Shown here: piece after piece, positions 57,348 through 64,000 of the stretch
Layout: every line of letters begins with the position of its first letter
Position numbering within the stretch: the first letter of the stretch is position 1
Source: CAXPZW01 sp964221845
GTDB taxonomy: Bacteria > Bacteroidota > Bacteroidia > Flavobacteriales_D > Sanyastnellaceae
Direction: 5' to 3'
Assembly (NCBI GenBank): GCA_964221845.1
Contig: CAXPZW010000055.1
Coordinates: forward strand, 1 to 64,000
DNA: 64,000 bases
Program-made: the position numbers and the translations under genes
The notes under the pieces: model-generated
Seen by the model: the letters and a program-made list of their open reading frames with translations, nothing else
Told to the model about the DNA's origin: nothing
The model's database searches: none

Positions 57348-58574
57348 TTACTGGTTGACGTAGGTGAGCGAGCTCAAACGGTCCTCGTCAAACACCTCGT
57401 TGGCAATGTCCTGCAGCTCGGCAGCGGTCACTCCTTGAATTTTGCGGAAGACTTCCTCGAGCCCGTCCACGCGGTCGTACATCAATAAACTCTTGCCGAG
57501 TGCCATCATAATGCCCGAGCCGCTTTCCTGCGCCAACGCGATTTGCCCGATGAGTTGCTGCTTGGCATTGTGCAGCTGGGTGGGGCCGAGCTTTTTGGTG
57601 CGCAGCGCCTTGAGTTCTTTGAGCACGAGTTTGCGGCTCTTTTCAAAGTGGCGTTTATCGGTGCCGAGGTAGATTTCGATCAGGCCGGTATCGCTAAAGA
57701 CCGTGTAATGGCTCTCGATGTTGTAGGTGTAGCCGTGCTTTTCACGCACCTCCAAATTGAGGCGGGAGTTCATGCCCGGTCCTCCGAGGTAGTTGTTGAG
57801 CAGGATGAGCCCGGTTTTGCGTGGGTCATCGTTGGCGTAACCTAAGCTGCCCATCACATGGTGGAACTGGTACTGGCTCTTGGGCGCCGAACGGTGCTGT
57901 TGTCCGTTGGGCTGGAAGGGCTGACGCGGCGCGGTGCCGGTCGACACTTCGTGTTGGCACAAGTGCTTCTCGGCCAATCGGCGGATTTGCGCCGGGGTGT
58001 GGTTGGAGACCGACGAGAACACCATGCGCTCGGCGGTGTACTGGCGCTTCAAGAATCTGAACACATCCTCACGGGTGAACGAGCGCACGGAGTCTTCGGT
58101 GCCCAGGATGTTGCGTCCAAGGGGGTGGCCGTGGAACAGCATTTCTTCAAATTCATCGAAGATCATCTCGCCCGGCGAGTCCTGATAGCTGGCAATTTCA
58201 TCGAGGATGACTTCTTTTTCCTTGATCAACTCTTTCTCGGGGAAGACCGAGTTGAAGGAGATGTCAGCAATCAGTTCAATGGCCCGCTCGTAATGCTGGG
58301 TCATGAACGAACCGTAAATCCAGGTTTCTTCCTTGGAGGTAAAGGCGTTGATCTCCCCTCCCACCGAATCCAGGCGCGAAAGGATGTGGAAGGTCTTGCG
58401 TTTGCCCGTGCCTTTGAACAGGGTGTGCTCAATGAAGTGCGCCAGGCCGGCCTCGGATTCCAACTCATCGCGCGAGCCGGCATCGATCACGAGCCCACAG
58501 TGGCCCACAGGCCGGTCGGTCTGGGTGTGGATGCAGCGGATGCCGTTGGGCAATGTGAAGGTGTAGAATTCCAT
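57348..58574 (-). CDS. M16 family zinc peptidase
   Basis: 408 residues, one M16 half-pair length. The inverted zinc motif HFIEHTLFKGT (HxxEH) and the downstream glutamate in KEKEVILDEIASYQDSPGE are present, and the C-terminal half shows GGPGMNSRLNLEVREKHGYTY, the conserved R/Y block. The protein has no obvious signal peptide and may act in the cytoplasm or periplasm. A TACCTTTG -7 box lies 14 nt upstream. It is divergent from the LytS-type kinase. Confidence 0.93.
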   Translation of the reverse strand: MEFYTFTLPNGIRCIHTQTDRPVGHCGLVIDAGSRDELESEAGLAHFIEHTLFKGTGKRKTFHILSRLDSVGGEINAFTSKEETWIYGSFMTQHYERAIELIADISFNSVFPEKELIKEKEVILDEIASYQDSPGEMIFDEFEEMLFHGHPLGRNILGTEDSVRSFTREDVFRFLKRQYTAERMVFSSVSNHTPAQIRRLAEKHLCQHEVSTGTAPRQPFQPNGQQHRSAPKSQYQFHHVMGSLGYANDDPRKTGLILLNNYLGGPGMNSRLNLEVREKHGYTYNIESHYTVFSDTGLIEIYLGTDKRHFEKSRKLVLKELKALRTKKLGPTQLHNAKQQLIGQIALAQESGSGIMMALGKSLLMYDRVDGLEEVFRKIQGVTAAELQDIANEVFDEDRLSSLTYVNQ

Positions 58575-58588
58575 CTGTTCAGGGCCGG

Positions 58589-58596
58589 CAAAGGTA
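58589..58596 (-). promoter_or_regulatory. -7 box (TACCTTTG) of the M16 peptidase gene
   Basis: TACCTTTG on the minus strand, 14 nt before the ATG at 58574. The divergent kinase gene has the same octamer. Confidence 0.5.
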
Positions 58597-58623
58597 CGGC
58601 TCCATTCTCAATCTGCAGTCGCT

Positions 58624-58631
58624 TACCTTTG
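58624..58631 (+). promoter_or_regulatory. -7 box (TACCTTTG) of the LytS-type kinase gene
   Basis: TACCTTTG, a perfect TAnnTTTG, ending 5 nt before the ATG at 58637. A transcript from it would be nearly leaderless. Confidence 0.45.
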
Positions 58632-58636
58632 GCTGC

Positions 58637-59620
58637 ATGACTCCGATTTTGCGTGCATCCGTGGTGGCCTTCTTGGTGTTGGTCACCTCCCTCACCCACG
58701 GACAAGACACCCGCGTCCGCACCGTCCCCACAGACTCCCTGCCCGATCAAACCACTGTCCAACACTTGGAAGTGGTGCCCGGCGAAACCGCCGTGGTGTT
58801 TGAATCCCAAACCGAAACCGGCGAATGGGTGGTCTCCTCAGCAGTACTCCCCGAGATGGAGCGCCCCTTTTACACCAAGCCGTGGTTCTACGGATTTCTG
58901 ATTGTACTCGTGGCTCTGGGCCTGTACTTCACCTTCCGTTTTTTGATCGACAAGTCGCGCAAGGATGCCATCACTGCCCAAAAGGTAGCCCACCTGGAAC
59001 GCAGTGCCCTGCAAGCCCAAATGAATCCGCACTTCATCTTCAACTCACTCAACTCCATCCAGAGCTACATCGCGCTCAACGAGAACGACAAGGCCAACCG
59101 GTTCTTGGCCAAGTTTGCGCGCTTGATCCGGGTAATGCTGAACAACTCACGCAGCGCCAAAGTGAGTTTGCAAGAAGAAGTGGACTCACTGCGCCTGTAT
59201 TTGGAACTGGAGAAAATGCGCTTCAAAGAAAAGTTCGACTTCGACATCATCTTGGACGAAGACATCGATCCCTTGGACATTGAGCTCCCGCCCCTTTTGA
59301 TCCAACCTTATTTGGAGAACGCCATCATCCACGGGCTGGCCCAAAAGCGTTCGCAAGGCAAGATCAACCTGTATTACATTCTTCAGGGCAAGTACTTGAT
59401 GGCCACTGTGACCGACAACGGGATTGGGATTGAGCAGAGTAAAAAGCAGAAGACCGGCGCCAAATCCTTGCACAAATCGGTGGGCATGACCCTCACGCAA
59501 AAGCGCCTGGAAATGCTCGACGACGGCAACACAGACCGCAAAGTCAAGATCGAAGAAATCAAGGACCGCACCGGTGAGGTGCTGGGCACCAAGGTGGAGG
59601 TGAAAATTCGGGTGAAGTAG
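58637..59620 (+). CDS. LytS-type sensor histidine kinase
   Basis: 327 residues. A signal/membrane segment and a short periplasmic part (about 24-78) are followed by one membrane helix (YGFLIVLVALGLYFTFRFLI) and a His-kinase domain of the LytS family: QAQMNPHFIFNSLNSIQSYI with the phospho-His, the EEVDSLRLYLELEKMRF block, PPLLIQPYLENAIIHGL and VTDNGIGI. Such kinases act with LytTR-type response regulators. A candidate partner starts at 63800, but a T9SS-B gene on the other strand lies between. There is a possible -7 box (TACCTTTG) just before the ATG. Confidence 0.92.
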   Translation: MTPILRASVVAFLVLVTSLTHGQDTRVRTVPTDSLPDQTTVQHLEVVPGETAVVFESQTETGEWVVSSAVLPEMERPFYTKPWFYGFLIVLVALGLYFTFRFLIDKSRKDAITAQKVAHLERSALQAQMNPHFIFNSLNSIQSYIALNENDKANRFLAKFARLIRVMLNNSRSAKVSLQEEVDSLRLYLELEKMRFKEKFDFDIILDEDIDPLDIELPPLLIQPYLENAIIHGLAQKRSQGKINLYYILQGKYLMATVTDNGIGIEQSKKQKTGAKSLHKSVGMTLTQKRLEMLDDGNTDRKVKIEEIKDRTGEVLGTKVEVKIRVK

Positions 59621-59622
59621 CC

Positions 59623-62600
59623 TTAGCGCACCACCGTCACCGACCCCACCTTCGTCACCTTCTCGGCCGAACATTGGCCGGTGTACTCCAAGCTGTAGGT
59701 GTACATGCCGTCGGGCACGTAATGCGTGCTGCCTTGGAAGTTGCCGATCCACGGCTCATCCTGGTCGGCGCTGTCGAAGACAGTTTCACCCCAGCGGTTC
59801 CAGACCGTCAGGTGGTAATCCTCCAGGGTCTCTCCCACAGGCACAAACACATCGTTGATGCCGTCGTTGTTGGGGGTAAAGGCGTTGGGCACGTAGAACT
59901 TCGCGTCGGCATCTTGGACGGTGAGCACCACCAATCCTTCTTGGGTACAGCCAAACGGATCGGTGTAGAAGTAGCAGTAGTCACCCGCCTCGTTGGCCAC
60001 GATGAAGTCTTGCTGCTCGCCAGTGCACCACTCGTAATCGGTGCCTTCGGCGTTGATCTCGATCACGGTTTGCACGTCTTCACACGCGGTCCACTCGCGC
60101 ACCTCGTAGGCATCTGGAATGGTGACCACTTCGTATTCGAAGGTGCCTTGGCAGTTGTTGAAGGTCACGTCCACCGCGTACAATCCAGGGCCCGCAACGC
60201 TGACGGTTTGGTCGGTGGACTCGTCCTGCCACATCCAGGTGGTACCGGGGCCAAAGTCAGGCGCGGTCACTTCTAAAGCCGTAAAGTCAGGGCAGAACGA
60301 GAAGGTAGTGTCGTCGTCGGCAATCAGCTCGTCGATCAGCAATACTTCCAAGGTGTAAATGTCCTCGGTGTCGCAGATGTCTTCACCAATGGTGAGCGAC
60401 ACATAGTAGGTGCCTGAGCTGTTGTAGGCCTGCGGTTCAGGGTCGGCGTCTTCACTGGTGAAGCCGTTGTCGAAGAACCAGTTGTAGGTCAGGTCTTCGC
60501 CGGTGGAAGTGTTGGTGAAGGACAAGGTCAAGTCCTCACAGGGCCCGCTTTGCTCGGCCTCAAACAAGGCTTCAATGGGCGGTGGGGCAATGACCGTGAC
60601 GGTGGCCGTGGCCTCGCTGGTGCCCGAGCAGGCCTCAGAGCCTTCGGCGGTGATGGTCAAGGTGTACTCCCCCGGCTCTTCGTAAATGTGGACGGGGTTG
60701 GGGCCGGTGCCGGTGGAGCCGTCGCCAAAGTCCCAGGAGAAGGTGGCGCCGGCCACGGTGACCTCATCGGGGTCGAACGTGAAGGGCAGACACCCTTCGA
60801 AGGATTCCACATCAAACTCGGCGAGCGGTTCGGCAAAGACGCTGACCTCCGCGGTGACCGTGGAGTCGTTCTCGCAGCCCTCGTCAATGGCCAAGAGGCT
60901 TACGGTGTACGTACCAGGCTCGGCATAGGAGTATTCCACGTCCATGCCATTAAGCTGGGTGCCGTCGCCCATGTCCCACTCGTAGGTGAGCCAGTCCACG
61001 CCGGTGGTGTTTTCGGTGATCACCCCGAGGTTTTCGCAATCGAACTCGTAGGTGAACGACGGTATAAAGTCGGTGGGGGTAGAGATGACCACCTCGAAGT
61101 ACGAGGTATCCGCCAAGTTGCAGCTGAGCGAGTCGGCTACAATCAGGCTCACTTCGTAGACGCCAGGATCTTCGTACAAGTGCGAAGGTTCAAACTCGGT
61201 GCTGGTGTTGCCGTCGCCAAAGTCCCAAACGAAGTTGTCTCCAGAAGAGTAGTTGGAGAAGTCCACGATGAAGGGAGCACAACCGTTGGTCTCTGAACCG
61301 GTAATCGCCGAGTTGACCCCGCTGACGTCGAAGTCAATCTTGAACACGCCGATGTCCCAACCGGTGAACTGGTCTTCGGCCCAAGCGCCGGGAGTGGTGG
61401 CAAACCCGCCGCCGCTGCACACGCCTTGGTAAACGGTTCCGTTTTTGTCAAAGCGGCTGGTACCACCGTCTACGTGGTTTTCGGTGTAGTAGGTGCTGAA
61501 CTCCAAGGTTTCCGCATTGGGAGCAAATGCACCCAGGTAGAAGCCGCCGGTGTCGTACAGCGCATCATCGGTCACCTCCAGGCCCCAGCCCGAAGAGTGC
61601 GAGGAGATGTAAATGTTGTCGCACGCGTCCACCAAGAACGCGATGGGAATAAAGTCGGTCGAGAAGGCGTCGCTGGTACCGATGGTGGTGGAACGCAACA
61701 GCACATCCAAAGTAGGTGGCAGGTTGGCCACAAACTGACGGGCACCTGCGTCCAAGTAGCCGTCGCCTACGACAGGCATATCCACGCCGCAGTGGCCGTA
61801 GATCCAAATGTTGTTTTCGGTATCGGTATCCAGGAAGAAGGCTTGGTCGGTCTCTTCTGTGCCGAGGTAAGTAGAGGCGTTCAAGGTGCCTCCATCCCAG
61901 GTCAAGACAGCCACAAAGGCATCAGTCGGTACGTTCCACGCGTCGCCGTCACCTTCAATGTAGGCGGTTTGGTAGGCACCCGCGGTCGTCGGGAAGTTGG
62001 CGCTGCGGGTAGACCCACACACGTAAAAGTCACCGCTGTCCGAGACGCGTACGCCGTAGCCCATGTCATCTTCGGTGCCGCCCAGGTAGGTGCTGACCAT
62101 GAGCGTGGTGAGGTTGGCATTGAGTTGCACGAGCACTGCATCCTGCGCGCCTTCCAAGTCGTCTTGGTACGCGCTGCTGGTGACCGGGAAATCCGAAGAG
62201 CGTGTACCGCTCATCACTACCGGTTGCTGGTTGTTGTTGAGGATGATCTCACCGCGGTAGGTGTCGCCGTAGTTGAGCGAGATGGCGTTAGAACCGTCCA
62301 TGTCCGAACCGCCAATGTAGCTGCATCCCAGCAGCTCGGTGCCGTCTGCAGAAATGCGTGCGATGGCCATGTCGGTCATGCCGGCCAGGTCGGACTGGTA
62401 GGCATCGGACAGGGCCGGAAAATCGTCTGAACTGGTGGTACCAAAGACGTACAGTTCGCCTTGGTCATTGGCCACCATGGAGTGGGGATTCTCGGAGGAG
62501 TTGCCACCGATGTAGTTGGCCCAAATCAGGCCGGTGCCGTCAGGAGTGAGCTTGCTCATGGCCCAATCGGTGCCGCCGCCGTTGAACGAAGAATCGTACG

Positions 62601-63465
62601 CGCCGGTGGTGGAGGGATATCCCGGACCAAAGGCGATGGCGCCGGTGTAAATGTTGCCTTCCAAATCAAAGGTGGCAGTGTGGCCGTAGTTGCTGTCGCC
62701 AGTAGAACCGCTGAGCGTAGCGGCAATGAGTTCTGGGTCGATCACCAGGCGGTAGGCGGGGTCGAAGCCTTCTGGGAGTTCAAAGCCAATGTGCCCTTCG
62801 CGCCACACGTAAGTACAGGGCACCTCTACCATTTGCCCGTCGATCAGCTGGTAGGCAAAGGGTTTGCCCTCGACAAATTCTCCAATGGAAGTGGCGAGTT
62901 TGAGGGTGCCGTCTTCCGCAATCTCCATTCCATCAAGTCCTTCAAAATCCAGCGCAATCAATGCTGCGTCTGCGCCGGGCTCCACCCAAAAGTCGTACTT
63001 GAAATTGCCCTCGCTGCTGTGGACAAACAGATCGATGTTGGGGTAAAGTTGCTCATAGTGCACCGCACCGTGGATGTTCACCGAAGTGCGCCAATCGGCC
63101 GGGTCATTGCCCAAAAAGTAGTTGTGCACTGCTGATTTGGTCAGCTTACCTGTCAGTTGCGCGGACTGGCTGCCCACAAAATGCATCTTCCAAGCGTGGC
63201 CGTGGAGGACGTTGGCCTCCTTCTCTTGCCAAGAAGCTTGGTTGAGGTCGTGGGCCAGGTCACGGCTCTCTTGGGAGAGGAACGTGTAGGTGAAGCAGTG
63301 CTCTTCCAAGAAGACACGGCCACCGTTGAAACCGGTTTGAAACAGGGCGGGGTGTTGCCATTGGCCCAGATTGGGCACAAAGGTGAGGCTGGGGTCGTGG
63401 GCCCACATACCGAGGGCGGGTGCCATCAGCACAACAAGCAGGAGGGTTCGGATCAGGTGCAGCAA
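59623..63465 (-). CDS. Large surface protein with SBBP-type and PKD repeats, T9SS type B C-terminus
   Basis: 1280 residues with a TTG start at 63465 (no ATG fits the signal peptide LLHLIRTLLLVVLMAPALG). Residues about 30-240 resemble the DUF7948-like region found before beta-propellers (FVPNLGQWQHPALFQTGFNG). Residues about 245-730 are SBBP-like repeats (NYIGGNSSENPHSMVANDQG, DFPALSDAYQSDLAG). Then come three or more PKD domains (FVWDFGDGNTSTEFEPSHLY near 765, plus two later). The end (KFYVPNAFTPNNDGINDVFV ... GSTHYVPDGMYTYSLEYTG) is a type B T9SS sorting domain. It is probably a surface adhesin. No PorP/SprF gene is adjacent. Confidence 0.9.
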   Translation of the reverse strand: MLHLIRTLLLVVLMAPALGMWAHDPSLTFVPNLGQWQHPALFQTGFNGGRVFLEEHCFTYTFLSQESRDLAHDLNQASWQEKEANVLHGHAWKMHFVGSQSAQLTGKLTKSAVHNYFLGNDPADWRTSVNIHGAVHYEQLYPNIDLFVHSSEGNFKYDFWVEPGADAALIALDFEGLDGMEIAEDGTLKLATSIGEFVEGKPFAYQLIDGQMVEVPCTYVWREGHIGFELPEGFDPAYRLVIDPELIAATLSGSTGDSNYGHTATFDLEGNIYTGAIAFGPGYPSTTGAYDSSFNGGGTDWAMSKLTPDGTGLIWANYIGGNSSENPHSMVANDQGELYVFGTTSSDDFPALSDAYQSDLAGMTDMAIARISADGTELLGCSYIGGSDMDGSNAISLNYGDTYRGEIILNNNQQPVVMSGTRSSDFPVTSSAYQDDLEGAQDAVLVQLNANLTTLMVSTYLGGTEDDMGYGVRVSDSGDFYVCGSTRSANFPTTAGAYQTAYIEGDGDAWNVPTDAFVAVLTWDGGTLNASTYLGTEETDQAFFLDTDTENNIWIYGHCGVDMPVVGDGYLDAGARQFVANLPPTLDVLLRSTTIGTSDAFSTDFIPIAFLVDACDNIYISSHSSGWGLEVTDDALYDTGGFYLGAFAPNAETLEFSTYYTENHVDGGTSRFDKNGTVYQGVCSGGGFATTPGAWAEDQFTGWDIGVFKIDFDVSGVNSAITGSETNGCAPFIVDFSNYSSGDNFVWDFGDGNTSTEFEPSHLYEDPGVYEVSLIVADSLSCNLADTSYFEVVISTPTDFIPSFTYEFDCENLGVITENTTGVDWLTYEWDMGDGTQLNGMDVEYSYAEPGTYTVSLLAIDEGCENDSTVTAEVSVFAEPLAEFDVESFEGCLPFTFDPDEVTVAGATFSWDFGDGSTGTGPNPVHIYEEPGEYTLTITAEGSEACSGTSEATATVTVIAPPPIEALFEAEQSGPCEDLTLSFTNTSTGEDLTYNWFFDNGFTSEDADPEPQAYNSSGTYYVSLTIGEDICDTEDIYTLEVLLIDELIADDDTTFSFCPDFTALEVTAPDFGPGTTWMWQDESTDQTVSVAGPGLYAVDVTFNNCQGTFEYEVVTIPDAYEVREWTACEDVQTVIEINAEGTDYEWCTGEQQDFIVANEAGDYCYFYTDPFGCTQEGLVVLTVQDADAKFYVPNAFTPNNDGINDVFVPVGETLEDYHLTVWNRWGETVFDSADQDEPWIGNFQGSTHYVPDGMYTYSLEYTGQCSAEKVTKVGSVTVVR

Positions 63466-63799
63466 AACGGGCAGTTTAATGTCGGCGTCACGCGTCGACG
63501 TCCACAGTTTAAGACAGCATCGCGCGGTGGAAAGTTGCTTTAAGGTAAAAAATTGTTCTGCTGATTAAAATGACTCTGACGTCTCTTTTGTATTCCTATC
63601 ACTACGAGTCCATGTACTATTCATGCTACAATCTACCCTTACTGCGTTGGTGTCGATTCGCAGCTCCGCGCAGAAGTCGCAGAGAGTCTATCCAAGACCG
63701 CGTGGCTGGATGCCTGGTAAAATATCCGTGAGCGAAAGCTGGTGTTGCGCATGTCCTGATCGGAATCTTTACTTTGCAAGGCACCTAATTGCCTCAGCC
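63466..63799. other. AT-richer gap with no recognised gene
   Basis: About 330 nt, noticeably richer in A and T than the genes. TACCTTAA on the minus strand (63546-63539) could serve the T9SS-B gene. No tRNA, terminator or further ORF with family features was seen. Confidence 0.5.
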
Positions 63800-64000
63800 G
63801 TGTTGAAAACGATCATCATCGATGACGAGGAAGATGCGCGCACCACGCTGCGCAGCTTTGTGACCTCGTACTGCCCCAACCTCGAAATCATCGAGGAAGC
63901 CGAAGGCGTGGCCGACGGCTACCGCAAAATCATGGTCCACTCCCCCGACCTGGTCTTTTTGGACATCCAAATGGACGACGGGACGGGTTTTGACCTGCTG
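63800..64000 (+). CDS. Response regulator, receiver domain (probably LytTR type), cut by window edge
   Basis: The first 67 residues are visible and the frame runs off the window. Starts are GTG at 63800 or TTG at 63803. The receiver-domain marks are KTIIIDDEEDARTTLRSFV (acidic pair) and PDLVFLDIQMDDGTGFDLL (phospho-acceptor Asp in LDIQM). The wording is that of LytR/AlgR-type regulators, but the DNA-binding domain lies outside. It is the likely partner of the LytS-type kinase at 58637, separated by the T9SS-B gene. Confidence 0.85.
   Translation, partial: MLKTIIIDDEEDARTTLRSFVTSYCPNLEIIEEAEGVADGYRKIMVHSPDLVFLDIQMDDGTGFDLL

Overview
The window looks like chromosomal DNA of a GC-rich (mid-50s % by eye), probably marine member of the Bacteroidota, order Flavobacteriales or a near relative. 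The evidence is the type IX secretion (T9SS) cargo with type A and type B C-terminal domains, a PorP/SprF protein, the families DUF3078, DUF4197, DUF721, LptD and CinA-RpmB in Flavobacteriales-like arrangements, lipoproteins with a Cys-Arg-Lys start, and promoters of the Bacteroidota type (TAnnTTTG at -7) instead of -10/-35 boxes. The order-level placement is inference. No tRNA, rRNA, CRISPR array, prophage or insertion sequence was recognised.

Layout. 1-7.9 kb is housekeeping: a divergent M23 peptidase, then coiled-coil protein / zapA / rny; recF / DUF721; a minus-strand tatA / Ca-Na antiporter / alkB-like group; aroK facing a phosphoribosyltransferase. 8.0-20.2 kb is a secreted-protein region: a 1162-residue T9SS protein with ten 24-residue Cys/Asp repeats, followed by a seven-gene, translationally coupled operon (11610-20158). 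That operon encodes DUF1549-like and DUF1553-like lipoproteins, a Tat-exported DUF1501-like protein, a lipoprotein with a CX4CH haem motif, a small lipoprotein, a 1152-residue CUB/T9SS-B surface protein and a PorP/SprF protein. It is the best candidate here for an undescribed system: a split version of a gene set best known from Planctomycetes, joined to a T9SS surface module.

20.2-30.1 kb holds a glycosyltransferase, a frameshifted PLD-like gene, ridA, the remains of a response regulator/histidine kinase locus, lptD, an amidase, an MlaD-like protein and two Fe-S/CCG electron-transfer genes. 30.6-34.9 kb holds fabG, a VWA-like membrane protein, an SPFH protein and a YdcF-like protein. 35.1-38.5 kb holds a small EF-hand secreted protein and two collagen-like proteins with almost identical N-termini and unrelated tips. 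38.7-48.4 kb holds rpmB (without rpmG), cinA, a DUF4197 lipoprotein, a T9SS protein, fabD, and phhA behind what looks like a leader-peptide attenuator (peptide MNFWHAYPQVYLNPLG, then a terminator 6 nt before phhA). It continues with an SGNH hydrolase, a bestrophin fragment, DUF3078 and an MFS transporter. 48.5-64 kb holds a BNR/T9SS protein, glmM with a cysteine desulfurase, lpdA, a lipoprotein, a MOSC protein, an M16 peptidase, a LytS-type kinase, a 1280-residue T9SS-B protein and the start of a response regulator.

How the genes fit together: much of the window serves the cell envelope (LptD, MlaD, amidase, M23, GlmM, TatA, ZapA, and at least five T9SS cargo proteins). Several loci show decay or rearrangement: a frameshift in a (CG)4 run, the kinase/regulator remnant, the bestrophin fragment and the lone rpmB. 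All assignments come from reading the sequence; no database search was run.
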